In this document: one piece after another, positions 26,501-36,297 of the stretch
Numbering within the stretch: position 1 is the stretch's first letter
Layout of the letters: each line of letters begins with the position of its first letter
Source: Clostridium cavendishii DSM 21758
GTDB lineage: Bacteria > Bacillota > Clostridia > Clostridiales > Clostridiaceae
Assembly (NCBI RefSeq): GCF_900141845.1
Contig: NZ_FQZB01000003.1
Coordinates: forward strand, 375,709 to 439,708
DNA length: 64,000 nucleotides
Reading direction: 5' to 3'
Notes under the pieces: generated by a model
Database searches by the model: none
Seen by the model: the letters and a program-made list of their open reading frames with translations, nothing else
Told to the model about the DNA's origin: nothing
Position numbers and translations under genes: made by a program

Positions 26501-27349
26501 TTAACTGCTCTTTATATCAACATATTCTTCCAGTGTTATATTTCCATAAATCTTTAACGCTTCCAAAACCTCATCTTCACTTAAAGTATATAAAAGCTTC
26601 ATTTCCTCATTTAATATATAAAATATATTAAATTTATTTTTATCTACTAATCCTAATATATATAATAACTCTTGTTTATAATAAACTGATAAAAATTTAT
26701 TTTCAATATATTTATTTTTAAGTAATCTTTTCCTCTTTCTTATAATATCACTCATAATAATATACATTATCCTTTCTTTTTCTTTATAAGTGGTATATAT
26801 AATAAAAATACCTGCTAAAATTAAACTTAGATTTAAGTTATGTATATATAATTCTAGAAAAAATAAAGCTATAAATAATATTGAAATAATATAACTTATT
26901 ATAATAGTAATACCATATGCGGTTTTATATAACATCTTCCTACTTAATATAGCTTTTAAAATCTTTGAACCATCTAAAGGAAAAGCTGGTATCAAATTAA
27001 ATATTCCCAAAACTAAATTTATTTCAATACAATTGTTTATAAAATCAATATTTATATATTTTTTAATACAAAAAAAAATTAATACCATTATAATATTTGC
27101 AATAGGCCCTGCTATGCAAATTAAAATTTCTTCCTTTGGACTAAGTTCATCATACTCAGATATTTCTAAGGTTGTACCTAAAGGATGTACTTTAAAATTC
27201 TGAACATTAACACCTATTTTAACAGCCACCACAAAATGACAAAACTCATGAATTATTATAAATAGAAAGGCTAAGAATATCTTAGCCTTAAAGCCTAAAA
27301 TAAAAAATACTAAAATTTGAGGAATAAGCCACTTAATAGTCTTCTCCAT
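26501..27349 (-). CDS. spoIVFB: Site-2-type intramembrane metalloprotease, SpoIVFB-like (M50)
   Basis: 282-residue membrane protease. The zinc motif HEFCH lies in a transmembrane helix near residue 34. The second motif NLIPAFPLDGSKIL, whose Asp is the third ligand, is near residue 120, within about six hydrophobic segments. A cytoplasmic C-terminal region follows. In Bacillus, SpoIVFB releases pro-sigma-K in the mother cell. Here it sits next to a SpoIVFA-like gene in the conserved min-spoIVF-rplU neighbourhood, which supports that assignment. A general M50 protease role remains possible. Confidence 0.85.
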   Translation of the reverse strand: MEKTIKWLIPQILVFFILGFKAKIFLAFLFIIIHEFCHFVVAVKIGVNVQNFKVHPLGTTLEISEYDELSPKEEILICIAGPIANIIMVLIFFCIKKYINIDFINNCIEINLVLGIFNLIPAFPLDGSKILKAILSRKMLYKTAYGITIIISYIISILFIALFFLELYIHNLNLSLILAGIFIIYTTYKEKERIMYIIMSDIIRKRKRLLKNKYIENKFLSVYYKQELLYILGLVDKNKFNIFYILNEEMKLLYTLSEDEVLEALKIYGNITLEEYVDIKSS

Positions 27350-27374
27350 TCACGCCTCCATTTATTAATTGTTT

Positions 27375-27442
27375 AGGCATATGAAAGAAAATAGCAAACC
27401 AAATAAACAAGCAGATTTGTTTATTATGTTTTGAATATGCCT
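27375..27442 (-). other. Nested hairpin between spoIVFA-like and spoIVFB-like genes
   Basis: Outer stem AGGCATAT (27375-27382) with ATATGCCT (27435-27442). Inner stem AATAAACAA (27402-27410) with TTGTTTATT (27417-27425). It begins at the stop codon of the upstream gene. There is no U-run, so it may be an mRNA processing or attenuating structure. Confidence 0.5.
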
Positions 27443-28281
27443 TATAGCTTAAAGTATTCCTTTAAATCTCTATTCTCCCCCATAATTGAAAGTTCAAATA
27501 TTATACCTACCACATTTAAATTTTTATTTTCAGCAATTTTTCCTAATAGCTCGCCTTTACCTAATTTATCTCCTTCTTTTACCGAAACTTCTTTTAAATT
27601 ATAATATTTAGTCTCTATACCATCTCCATGATCTACGATTATATACTTTCCAAGTTTTTTATCTTCTCCTACAGTTTTAACTTTACCATCATAACTACAA
27701 ATAGCTTCTGATAAAGCCTTACCTTCTATAATTACACCTTTATCTTCTATTAACTTTTCACTATCTGCTTTTATCTTTCCATTCAGAGGCAATACATAAG
27801 ATTCTTTAATTTTTTCTTTTTGTGTTTTTTCTCCAGTTACCTTAGATTTAAATGTATCTATATAATTTTCTAATTCATTTTTAAAATCAGCTGTTTTGTC
27901 AAACTTTCCCTTTAAATTGTTAAGAGCCCCTAAATAATCATATGCTAAAACTTGTTTATAATCTAAGTTTGTATTTACAGAATTTTTTCCATATGTGTAA
28001 ATCCAATTTATTTGTGATACAGCAGTAAATTTACACAAACATATTATAATTGTAAGTAAAGCAACTCCTATTAATTCACTAATAAATCTCTTAACTATCC
28101 CATCTCTAGAAAAATCAAACAACGGTTTTTTAACATAATATCCATCTTTAATATTATATGAATTATAACGCGCTTCCCCATCATTACTAATAGGCTTATA
28201 TTCTCTATAACTAGGTCCCATTCTCTGCCTTTCTATAATTTTAGAATAATATCCTTCATACTCTTTGTTATACTTACTCAT
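27442..28281 (-). CDS. spoIVFA: M23/LytM-like membrane protein, probable SpoIVFA homologue
   Basis: 279-residue bitopic protein: a cytoplasmic N-terminus of about 65 residues, one transmembrane helix (about 68-88), a linker, and a C-terminal LytM/M23 domain (about 175-279). The domain keeps YIIVDHGDGIETKYYNL and GDKLGKGELLGKI but lacks the terminal HxH zinc ligands (YYN instead), so it is probably non-catalytic, as in SpoIVFA. That protein holds and inhibits SpoIVFB, the next gene. The ATG at 28281 was preferred over the adjacent ATG at 28284 because AGGAGG is 6 rather than 3 bp away. Confidence 0.72.
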   Translation of the reverse strand: MSKYNKEYEGYYSKIIERQRMGPSYREYKPISNDGEARYNSYNIKDGYYVKKPLFDFSRDGIVKRFISELIGVALLTIIICLCKFTAVSQINWIYTYGKNSVNTNLDYKQVLAYDYLGALNNLKGKFDKTADFKNELENYIDTFKSKVTGEKTQKEKIKESYVLPLNGKIKADSEKLIEDKGVIIEGKALSEAICSYDGKVKTVGEDKKLGKYIIVDHGDGIETKYYNLKEVSVKEGDKLGKGELLGKIAENKNLNVVGIIFELSIMGENRDLKEYFKL

Positions 28282-28498
28282 CATTATCCTCCTTAAGTAT
28301 ATGCAGACTTTAAAAATCCATACTTAATATATATTTAATAAAAGTTACAGTTAGAACTTTCTTTCACTAATGTATCTACATCTCTCAAAAAGAGAATTAA
28401 CATTAACTTTCTATAGATGAATAAATAATTGAGAGTTATTATTCCTTAATTTTTTATAATCTTGAGCTTTTTAATATTATTTACTTTCTTATATAAAA

Positions 28499-28540
28499 AA
28501 TAAGGATGCAGTTTCTTTATAAAAAAACTACATCCTTATT
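28499..28540 (-). terminator. Terminator after the first FtsW/RodA gene
   Basis: AATAAGGATGCAGTTT (28499-28514) pairs with AAACTACATCCTTATT (28525-28540) with one mismatch, followed by TTTTTTATAT on the minus strand. Confidence 0.85.
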
Positions 28541-28547
28541 AAAATAT

Positions 28548-29675
28548 TTAAAAATATATCTTTTTCTTTCTCATACTTATATTAAGTACCAACGCAATTG
28601 CAAGGAATGTTGTAACAAGTGAACTACCTCCATAACTTACAAGTGGCAATGTTATACCAGTTATAGGCATAAGACCTATAGTCATTCCTATATTTTGGAG
28701 TATTGCAAATATAAAATATGATGCAAATCCAGCACATATTATACTTCCAAATATATCTTTAGATTCTCTTGCATTTATTATTACCCTATATATAAGTATT
28801 CCATATAATATTAAAAGCACGACTGCTCCTATAGTTCCCCAATGTTCTGCAAGTACAGCAAAGATAAAATCCGTTTGCTTTTCTGGTACAAAAACGGCAA
28901 CGTAACTTCTAGATGGTTCACTACCTAATGATATTCCAGTACCTAAAAAACCGCCAGATCCTATCCCTATCATTGATTGAGTAAGCTGTAAATTTGTATT
29001 AAGATCATCAGCTTCTGGATTCAAAAAGCCTAATATTCTAAGCTTTTGATATGGTTTTATTAAGTTAGTCTGCCACAAAATTAATATTCCTATAAATACA
29101 GATACAAGACCTCCTCCTATCACTTTATAATCCAGTCCTGCACAAAAGAATATTCCAAGTGCTATAAAAAAACAAACCATAGTCATTCCCATATCAGGTT
29201 GAGCTACTATTATTCCCATAGGCAATATACAATATCCTGCAAGAATAATAAAATTTTTAAACTCATTTACCTTTAAATCAAACTGGTCCATTTTTTTCGC
29301 TAACATAAGTATCATAGCAAATTTCATAAATTCTGCTGGCTGAAGTTGAAACCCCCCAGGAAGCTTTATCCAACCTTGAGCTCCATTTACCGTTATCCCT
29401 ATAAACCTTGTTGCTATAAGTAATAATATATTTCCCCAATAAAATATATCAACATAATTTTGAAGCAAACTATAATCAAAATGTAACGATACATATACTA
29501 TTACTAATGATACTCCAAGAAAGATTAATTGATTTTTAGCAAAATTCCCTTGCATCATTCTAGTTGCTGCATATATATTAATTATTCCAAATAAAACTAT
29601 TAATATAGTTACTATAAGCAAAGTTAAATCCATTTCTTTTAAAAGCTTAGTGTCTATTTTAAATTTTTTAAGCAA
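28548..29675 (-). CDS. rodA: FtsW/RodA/SpoVE-family peptidoglycan polymerase, copy 1
   Basis: 375-residue SEDS glycosyltransferase with about ten membrane helices that polymerises lipid II with a class B PBP partner. Family blocks include the KLPGGFQLQPAEFMKFAMIL region, AEHWGTIGAV and LPLVSYGGSSLVTTFLAIAL. The TTG at 29675 was chosen because AGGAGG (29683-29688) is 7 bp upstream, whereas an in-frame ATG at 29693 overlaps that site; the paralogue upstream has the same TTG-CTT-AAA start. It lies 175 bp downstream of a very similar gene and has its own terminator. Compared with copy 2, it keeps YGG in the C-terminal motif. Confidence 0.9.
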   Translation of the reverse strand: MLKKFKIDTKLLKEMDLTLLIVTILIVLFGIINIYAATRMMQGNFAKNQLIFLGVSLVIVYVSLHFDYSLLQNYVDIFYWGNILLLIATRFIGITVNGAQGWIKLPGGFQLQPAEFMKFAMILMLAKKMDQFDLKVNEFKNFIILAGYCILPMGIIVAQPDMGMTMVCFFIALGIFFCAGLDYKVIGGGLVSVFIGILILWQTNLIKPYQKLRILGFLNPEADDLNTNLQLTQSMIGIGSGGFLGTGISLGSEPSRSYVAVFVPEKQTDFIFAVLAEHWGTIGAVVLLILYGILIYRVIINARESKDIFGSIICAGFASYFIFAILQNIGMTIGLMPITGITLPLVSYGGSSLVTTFLAIALVLNISMRKKKIYF

Positions 29676-29828
29676 AATAAATCCTCCTGTCATTTGTATT
29701 TAATCATATTCAAAAAAATAAAAATAATTAATTTATTATTTTCTGATACGTCTTAATATTATTATGTAATATTCTTTTAATTATATAATACTATTTTTTG
29801 CAAAAATAAAAAAGAAATTTATAGCTTA

Positions 29829-29865
29829 AAAAGGGTTAAATATTTTTGAACAATATTTAACCTTT
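29829..29865 (-). terminator. Terminator after the second FtsW/RodA gene
   Basis: TTAAATATT (29836-29844) pairs with AATATTTAA (29852-29860), extended by AAAGG/CCTTT with one bulged G, followed by a T-rich tail on the minus strand. Confidence 0.75.
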
Positions 29866-29868
29866 AAT

Positions 29869-30996
29869 TTAAAAATATATTTTTTTCTTTCTCATACTTA
29901 TATTAAGTATTAATGCTATCGCAATAAATGTTGTAACAAGAGAACTACCGCCAGAACTTACTAATGGTAATGTTATACCTGTTATAGGCATAATACCTAT
30001 TGTCATCCCTATATTCTGAAGTATTGCAAATATAAAATATGATGTAAACCCAGCACATATCATACTACCAAATATATCCTTAGCTTCCTTAGCATCTACT
30101 ATCATTCTATATATAAGTATTCCATACAATATTAAAAGTATTGTTGATCCAATAGTCCCCCAATGCTCTGCAATAATTGCAAATATAAAATCTGTTTCAC
30201 TTTCCGGAACAAATGCAGCAACATAACTCCTCGAAGTGTCACTACCAAATGATGGTCCTGTCCCAAGAATCCCACCAGAACCTATACCTATCATAGATTG
30301 AGTAAGTTGAAGATTTGTACTAAGCTCATCTGCTTCTTGGTTTAAAAGAGCTCGTACCCTTGTTTTTTGATAATCTTTTATTAAAGGCGAATTCCATAAG
30401 ATTATAATTCCTAATAATACAGCTATGAGACCTCCACCTATAATTTTATAATCCAATCCTGCACAAAAAAATATTCCAAGAGCTATAAAAAAGCAAACCA
30501 TTGCCATTCCCATATCCGGTTGCTTCATTATTATCCCCATAGGTAATACACAATATGCTACAAGTATCATAAAATTTTTAAAATCATTTACTTTCAAATC
30601 AAATTGATCCATTTTTTTTGCTAACATAAGTATCATAGCAAATTTCATAAATTCTGCTGGTTGAAATTGATAGCCTCCAGGAAACCTTATCCAGCCTTGT
30701 GCTCCATTTACAGTTACACCTATAAATTTTGTTGCTATAAGCAATACTATATTACCCCAATAAAATATCTCAACATAATTTCGAAGTAAACTATAATCAA
30801 AATGTAAAGAAATGTACAATATCACCACCGATATTAAAAGAAATATTAATTGATTTCTAGTAAAATTTCCTTTCATCATTCTAGTTGCTTCATATATATT
30901 AATTATACCAAATAGAGATATTAATATTGTTACTATAAATAAAGTAAAGTCCATTTCTTTTAAAACCTTAATATCTATCTTAAATTTTTTAAGCAA
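29869..30996 (-). CDS. FtsW/RodA/SpoVE-family peptidoglycan polymerase, copy 2
   Basis: 375-residue paralogue of the gene at 28548-29675, identical in length and similar over its whole sequence. The core includes GYQFQPAEFMKFAMIL, AEHWGTIGS and LPLVSSGGSSLVTTFIAIAL. Differences include Ser for Tyr before GGSS and many changes in the loop after the seventh helix (SPLIKDYQKTRVRALLNQEAD). The TTG start follows AGGAGGGGG. Because the copies have diverged and each has a terminator, this is an old tandem duplication, perhaps specialised for elongation versus sporulation or for the two PBP2 paralogues upstream. Confidence 0.9.
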   Translation of the reverse strand: MLKKFKIDIKVLKEMDFTLFIVTILISLFGIINIYEATRMMKGNFTRNQLIFLLISVVILYISLHFDYSLLRNYVEIFYWGNIVLLIATKFIGVTVNGAQGWIRFPGGYQFQPAEFMKFAMILMLAKKMDQFDLKVNDFKNFMILVAYCVLPMGIIMKQPDMGMAMVCFFIALGIFFCAGLDYKIIGGGLIAVLLGIIILWNSPLIKDYQKTRVRALLNQEADELSTNLQLTQSMIGIGSGGILGTGPSFGSDTSRSYVAAFVPESETDFIFAIIAEHWGTIGSTILLILYGILIYRMIVDAKEAKDIFGSMICAGFTSYFIFAILQNIGMTIGIMPITGITLPLVSSGGSSLVTTFIAIALILNISMRKKKIYF

Positions 30997-31247
30997 AGTA
31001 CCCCCTCCTATCTTTTGTAGTTAATATATACAACATCCACACCTTTTTATATTATATAACATTCCTTTTAATCAATTAAAGTCTAATCTATAAAATGAAA
31101 TAAATTCTTAATAATTTCCATTATTTAAATTAACACCATTATCAAATATTATTCATATGAGCATTCCTCTAATCAAATTCTATTAACTAAAACTAAAATT
31201 TAATTGGCGTAGATTACTTTCAATAACAAAATAAAGACGTAGATTAA

Positions 31248-31285
31248 TAAAAAGAGTTAAATATTTAAATATTTAACTCTTTTTT
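31248..31285 (-). terminator. Terminator of the minC-minD-minE operon
   Basis: Perfect palindrome centred at 31266/31267 with GAGTTAAATATT paired to its complement, flanked by A6 and T6. The remaining gap 30997-31247 shows only AT-rich sequence and a CGTAGATTA duplication. Confidence 0.85.
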
Positions 31286-31291
31286 ATTAAA

Positions 31292-31558
31292 CTATCGTCC
31301 TCTTACATTTTTAATAGGAATGTTTGCTACTAGAGCAGGTGATTCACCTTCTATATTTTGAGACTTAGTTACTGTTAAGTCTATCTCTTCGCTTTCAATT
31401 TCAATATATTTAGATAGAACTTCTAAAATTTCAACTTTTATTTTTTCAAGAATTTCTGGTGCAAGCTCACCTCTATCATGAATCAAGATTAACTTTAGCC
31501 TATCCTTAGCCACTTGTTTCGGAGTAGGTTTACTTGAAAAACTTTTAAATAAATCCAT
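31292..31558 (-). CDS. minE: Cell division topological specificity factor MinE
   Basis: 88-residue MinE. The N-terminal MDLFKSFSSKP membrane/MinD-binding segment precedes AKDRLKLILIHDRGELAPEI, the conserved anti-MinCD helix/strand, and a C-terminal dimerisation domain. It stimulates the MinD ATPase so that MinCD oscillates and septa form at midcell. It is 12 bp after minD. Confidence 0.95.
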   Translation of the reverse strand: MDLFKSFSSKPTPKQVAKDRLKLILIHDRGELAPEILEKIKVEILEVLSKYIEIESEEIDLTVTKSQNIEGESPALVANIPIKNVRGR

Positions 31559-31570
31559 CTCTAACTCCTC

Positions 31571-32368
31571 CTAGTGTTTTTTGAACTTTTTGAATAAAGA
31601 GCTGAAGAAACCACCTGTCTCAGTATTTAAATCCATAAGAGGTACTTCTTCTCCCATTAGTCTTCTTGCAATATTTTTAAATGCTTGTCCAGCCATTGCT
31701 TTATCATCTAAAACAACAGGCTCTCCCTTATTAGTTGAAACTGTTATATTTTTATCATCCGGAACAACTCCTAGAAGTTTAACAGAAAGAGTTTCTATAA
31801 TATCCGGAATATCTAACATATCTCCTCTTTGAGTCATTTCGTAATTTAATCTATTTATTATAACAGCATGTTCCTCTAACCCCTTAGCATCAAGTTTTCC
31901 TATAACTCTATCCGCATCTCTTACGGAAGTTATTTCTGGATTAACTACAACTACAGCCCTATCAGCTCCAACTATAGCATTTTCAAATCCTTGTTCTATT
32001 CCAGCAGGGCAATCTATTATTACATAATCAAATTCTTTTTTTAACTCCTCAACAAGTTTTAACATTTGTTGTGGACTTATATCATTTTTATCCTTTGTTT
32101 GAGCTGTAGGTAACAAACATAAATGAGGAAAACGCTTATCCTTTATTAATGCTTGCTTTGTTCTACATCTATTCTCAATAACATCAATTATTGTATAAAC
32201 TATTCTATTTTCAAGGCCCATTAAAACATCTAAATTTCTAAGACCTGTATCCCCATCAACAACAACGACTTTTTTCCCTTGTGCAGCAAGCGCTGTACCT
32301 ATATTAGCAGTAGTAGTAGTTTTACCTACTCCACCCTTTCCTGATGTAACAACTATAGATTCTCCCAT
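31571..32368 (-). CDS. minD: Septum site-determining ATPase MinD
   Basis: 265-residue ParA-type ATPase. The deviant Walker A TSGKGGVGKTTTTANIG starts at residue 7. DGDTGLRNLDVLMGLE and the VIIDCPAGIE Walker B follow. The C-terminal amphipathic membrane-targeting helix is GGFFSSLFKKFKKH. It recruits MinC to the membrane and is released by MinE. It lies between minC and minE in one operon. Confidence 0.97.
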   Translation of the reverse strand: MGESIVVTSGKGGVGKTTTTANIGTALAAQGKKVVVVDGDTGLRNLDVLMGLENRIVYTIIDVIENRCRTKQALIKDKRFPHLCLLPTAQTKDKNDISPQQMLKLVEELKKEFDYVIIDCPAGIEQGFENAIVGADRAVVVVNPEITSVRDADRVIGKLDAKGLEEHAVIINRLNYEMTQRGDMLDIPDIIETLSVKLLGVVPDDKNITVSTNKGEPVVLDDKAMAGQAFKNIARRLMGEEVPLMDLNTETGGFFSSLFKKFKKH

Positions 32369-32391
32369 TTTTAATATACCTCCATATTTAA

Positions 32392-33027
32392 TTAATACCC
32401 ATATTTATTTGGCAAATATGGTTCCACAATAATAGCATTATCTTTTATTTTTGCAAGTTCTGGATAACTTGGTCTTTCAGCATCATCTGGAGAAATTGTA
32501 ATTATCCTAGCAATAGATAGTACTTCTGGCTGCAATGAAAATGCTGCTATAATAGCTTTATTATTGCCATTATCACCTGCAAACACTCTTCCTTTTACAC
32601 TTCCTAAAACTATAATATTCCCAGCTGCTCTTACCTCTCCACCATGGTTTACATCACCAACTATAACAATATTTCCAGCATAGTCAACTACTTGTCCACC
32701 TCTAACTGTTTTTCTTAAAAACTTTGTTCTACCTTCATATACTCCTGTAAATGATTTTAGCGAGGGTTCGTCTTTATCAATAAATATACAATCTTTTATT
32801 AAAATTTCATCAAAAAGACTGTCCTTCAATTTTCTCATCTGTCTATCATTTAATAGCTTCAAATCAGTATGTATTGTTAGCGTAGCGCCTTTATAAAATT
32901 TTTTTCCCTTATTCAATCTCTCTATTAAACATTCGAGCATATCTTCAAAATCTTTAAACTTATCAATATTAATTATAGCATTTAACCCATTTTTATTGCC
33001 TTTAATAAGTATCCTATCATCTATCAT
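32392..33027 (-). CDS. minC: Septum inhibitor MinC
   Basis: 211-residue FtsZ inhibitor. A variable N-terminal domain (about 1-95) is followed by the right-handed beta-helix C-terminal domain (about 100-205) with TVRGGQVVDYAGNIVIVGDV, GGEVRAAGNIIVLG and GRVFAG. The GGAGG site is 13 bp from the ATG, longer than usual, and no nearer start exists in frame. It opens the minCDE operon; repeat copy B and a terminator lie upstream. Confidence 0.93.
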   Translation of the reverse strand: MIDDRILIKGNKNGLNAIINIDKFKDFEDMLECLIERLNKGKKFYKGATLTIHTDLKLLNDRQMRKLKDSLFDEILIKDCIFIDKDEPSLKSFTGVYEGRTKFLRKTVRGGQVVDYAGNIVIVGDVNHGGEVRAAGNIIVLGSVKGRVFAGDNGNNKAIIAAFSLQPEVLSIARIITISPDDAERPSYPELAKIKDNAIIVEPYLPNKYGY

Positions 33028-33183
33028 GTTTATGTGCTAACCTCCAATACCTACGCATACTTTTATATTATTCAACAAAACCTGATAAATTCCTTCTTAA
33101 AGCTATATTAATATTATAATTGTTTAAAGTAATAAGGGCAATATTTATAAATTACTACTTTTCCAAAAAATCACCTTATAATT

Positions 33184-33252
33184 AAGTAAGAATCTAAATT
33201 TTAAATTTAGTCATTCGAACTTACTCATTCGAATGAAATGAGAAGGAGTTTC
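33184..33252 (-). repeat. Interspersed hairpin repeat, copy B (inverted)
   Basis: Reverse-complement orientation of copies A and C. Its inner palindrome reads CTAAATTTAAAATTTAG where A and C have CCAAATTAAAATTTGG, so both arms changed together and pairing is kept. It lies in the 279-bp gap between the PBP2 terminator and minC; nothing else is evident in that gap. Confidence 0.78.
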
Positions 33253-33267
33253 CTTTAAATAATACAA

Positions 33268-33300
33268 TCAAAAAGGATTTGCAAAACACTACAAATCCTT
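33268..33300 (-). terminator. Terminator after the first PBP2 gene
   Basis: AAGGATTTG (33273-33281) pairs with CAAATCCTT (33292-33300), followed by TTTTTGATTG on the minus strand. Confidence 0.85.
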
Positions 33301-33306
33301 CTTAAT

Positions 33307-36204
33307 TTATTTTTGATTATCTCCTTCTAATTTAGGGGGGGTTAAAGTATAATCATAACTTACACCATTCATATCTTTTGGAACATAGTTTGGATTTTCT
33401 TTTTTTATTTTATCTCTCCAATAAGTTTCATAAATAGCCCTAGCTACTGGTGCTCCAAAATACCCATGTCCACCATCATATATAGCTACACATACAGCAA
33501 TTTCTGGATCATCTAAAGGTGCAAAAGAAACATACATACCAAATGCTTCTCTTCCTATATATTTTTGTTCTTTTTCCTCTTTAAACGAAGCTGTACCAGT
33601 TTTTCCTCCGCTACGTATTGGGAAACCTTTAAAAACACTAGATGCTGCTGCTCCTTCTGAATCATTTGCCCTATACATACCTTGTTTTATTTCATACACA
33701 GTCTTATCAGATATATTTACCTTACTTAAAACTTCGGGTTTATATTCTTCTATTACTTTACCATTACTATCTGCTATTTTGTCTACTAAGTGTACCTTAT
33801 ATCTTGTTCCACCATTTGCTAAAGTGGCTATATAACTTGCTATTTGAACAGGACTAAAGTTATTACTTCCTTGCCCAATAGCTGCATAAGCAAGTTGAGC
33901 CCCTGACAACATTTCTGTTCGTATTGAGTAAACTGCCCATGTAGCAATTTCTTTTGAAACAATATCTAATTCTGCCTTTTCATTCTTCTTAGCAAGTTCT
34001 AAATCAGCTTTATATTTGGGCGAAGCATCATAGTACTCTTGCATACACTTCCTTATATCTTTTTCGAATGTATCATAATCATCAGCTATATTTTTTGTTC
34101 CTATTTCATTTAATTTTTTATTAATAACCTCTTTTAAGTGCACTTTGGCTTTTTCTAGGTTAGAATCTTTATCGTCCTCGTTTATATTAATATCTAATGG
34201 AACAAAAAATGTCCCCCTTTTTTCAAAGTTACCCATTTTAAGGAAGTCCCTTAATTCAAACTTTGATTGTTCTATTCTTACCGTCTTATAACTTTCAAAG
34301 TTATAAGAATCCCCAAAATTTTCTGTAATTTCAATACCTGTGCTCTTTTTCTCATTTGACTTAGGATCTGCTCCAAGCCCAAATGCCCAAGCATATTTTG
34401 ATAATGAATTTAAACCTTTTTTAGGATCTTCTTTTTCATATTTCTCATAAAGCTTTCCAGCCATATCATAAAAATAATTATTACAAGATTGCTCTAAAGC
34501 TTTTTGTATATTTATTCCTCCACCATGATTATTATTATCTTTGGGTAAATTTGCTCCCAATATTTTTTTATACTTACTAAGATCATAAGTACTATCATTT
34601 ATAGAAAAATTAGCATCTGTAACACCTTCTTCTAATGCAACTACTGATGTAAGAGGTTTAAATGTAGATCCTGGAGGTATACATCCCATAGTTGCATAGT
34701 TATAAATAGGCTTTGGATAAATATCATATTTATCTGACCTAATTCCCTTCGTATCAGGGAATAACTCATCTACACTTGCTTTTAAACCTCTTCTTGAAAT
34801 ATAATTCTTTCCAAACTCCTCCAAATCAGGCGATAGATATTTTTTTCTTAATTCCTTACTTATTTGTCCACTAGCAAATTCATTTGGGTTATATTTAGGT
34901 AAACTTACTAAAGCCAATATTCTTCCTGTTTTAACTTCGATAGCAACAACAGCACCCCTATTTGCATTTCTTAAATCAATACCATCAGTGGATCCAACAC
35001 TATTTAAATAATCAAACTGGTGTTGAAGCATAGTTTCTGCAGAATACTGAATATTTTTATCTATTGTTAATGTTATATTATTCCCTGGAAATGTTTCTAA
35101 TTTGAAAAGATCCTCTATCTTTCTTCCTGTAGAGTTTACTTTTATGGTGTTTCCACCTTTAATCCCTTTAAGTTCTTTTTCAAAAGCTGATTCTATCCCA
35201 GCTTGTCCTATTAAATCTGAAGATGCATCATAACCCCTTTCTTCATATAAATTCTTCTTATCACTATTTATTGCTCCTACATACCCTATAGCTGCACAAG
35301 CTAAATCACCATAAGGATAAAACCTTATAGGCTCTAATGATATATTTACTCCTGGAAGCGAATTAAGCTTTTGATAAAATTTAAAAGCTGTATTCTTTGA
35401 TATATTACTTGCTATATTAACAGGCTTAAACCCCTGAAAACTTTGCATTTTAAGTTCATCTTTTACTATAATATAATTTCTAATTTGCTCAATATTATAT
35501 TTTTCAAGCAGCCGCTTTGTAATTTCTTGGCCACTAATTTTCTTCCGAAATTTTTCTATTTCTGAACTTCTATCTTTAAGAGCTTTCTTATCTAACCCTT
35601 CTTTTTTTGGTAATAATAATTCATAAAGTTCATAAGATTTAACTAAGTAATTAAAAGTATCTTTAGCATCATACTTAAGTAACTCTTCGTTTATTCTTTC
35701 TTCTTCTTCTTCATTTAATTCTTCCTTTTTATCTTTAAATAATTTATCTTTTATAGTGTCATTTAAACCTCTATCCCTTTTAAATCTAATTTCTTGTGCT
35801 TTAATATTTTTATTATCCGTATTAAAATCAAAATAAAATTCTTTTTTATCATCTATTTTTATTTTGAAATCATCTTTTAAAGCAGCACTATCCTCTTTTA
35901 GAAGCTTTTCTACGCTATCAATTGTATTACAAAAATCAATTGTAGCCTGGTCAGTTTCTGTAAAAGTTAAATTATAAGTTTCTTTATTCCTAGCTAAAAT
36001 ATTTCCAGAACTGTCATATATCAATCCTCTAGGTGCTTTTTCTGCCACAAATCTTCTCGCCCTAATATTAGCTTTCTCTTTTGATTCATCATACTTATAA
36101 ACTTGCAAATATAATAATCTTATAAATATAACTACTAATATAATTATAGTAATAAACAACATTATATTATATCTATCTATTTTCTTCTCCTTTAATTTTT
36201 TCAT
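33307..36204 (-). CDS. mrdA: Class B penicillin-binding protein 2 (elongasome), copy 1
   Basis: 965-residue transpeptidase that cross-links peptidoglycan with a RodA-type polymerase. One N-terminal transmembrane helix (about 14-34) precedes the pedestal/dimerisation domain (RARRFVAEKAPRGLIYDSSG) with a charged insertion around residues 90-250. The transpeptidase domain has the active Ser513 in PPGSTFKP, the SxN motif Ser573-Cys-Asn and the KTG motif at Lys868. About 110 extra residues lie between SxN and KTG, making it far longer than the ~630-residue E. coli PBP2, as seen in clostridia. It is the downstream member of a tandem pair and has its own terminator. ATG follows AGGAG. Confidence 0.93.
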   Translation of the reverse strand: MKKLKEKKIDRYNIMLFITIIILVVIFIRLLYLQVYKYDESKEKANIRARRFVAEKAPRGLIYDSSGNILARNKETYNLTFTETDQATIDFCNTIDSVEKLLKEDSAALKDDFKIKIDDKKEFYFDFNTDNKNIKAQEIRFKRDRGLNDTIKDKLFKDKKEELNEEEEERINEELLKYDAKDTFNYLVKSYELYELLLPKKEGLDKKALKDRSSEIEKFRKKISGQEITKRLLEKYNIEQIRNYIIVKDELKMQSFQGFKPVNIASNISKNTAFKFYQKLNSLPGVNISLEPIRFYPYGDLACAAIGYVGAINSDKKNLYEERGYDASSDLIGQAGIESAFEKELKGIKGGNTIKVNSTGRKIEDLFKLETFPGNNITLTIDKNIQYSAETMLQHQFDYLNSVGSTDGIDLRNANRGAVVAIEVKTGRILALVSLPKYNPNEFASGQISKELRKKYLSPDLEEFGKNYISRRGLKASVDELFPDTKGIRSDKYDIYPKPIYNYATMGCIPPGSTFKPLTSVVALEEGVTDANFSINDSTYDLSKYKKILGANLPKDNNNHGGGINIQKALEQSCNNYFYDMAGKLYEKYEKEDPKKGLNSLSKYAWAFGLGADPKSNEKKSTGIEITENFGDSYNFESYKTVRIEQSKFELRDFLKMGNFEKRGTFFVPLDININEDDKDSNLEKAKVHLKEVINKKLNEIGTKNIADDYDTFEKDIRKCMQEYYDASPKYKADLELAKKNEKAELDIVSKEIATWAVYSIRTEMLSGAQLAYAAIGQGSNNFSPVQIASYIATLANGGTRYKVHLVDKIADSNGKVIEEYKPEVLSKVNISDKTVYEIKQGMYRANDSEGAAASSVFKGFPIRSGGKTGTASFKEEKEQKYIGREAFGMYVSFAPLDDPEIAVCVAIYDGGHGYFGAPVARAIYETYWRDKIKKENPNYVPKDMNGVSYDYTLTPPKLEGDNQK

Positions 36205-36297
36205 TCATGTCTCCTCCGTTTTTATCTTCATGCCACTAATTGTATAAATATATATATATTTCTACAAAAACCATAAAAGTCCTTTGAATCATAAGAA

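Noticed and set aside
28548..30996. The two FtsW/RodA genes as a sequencing or assembly duplication
   Set aside because: They differ at many positions spread along their length, including loops and the C-terminal motif, and have different terminators, so they are genuine paralogues.
31205..31246. CGTAGATTA appearing twice 30 bp apart before minE's terminator region
   Set aside because: Nine bases, no dyad or promoter context, not seen elsewhere.
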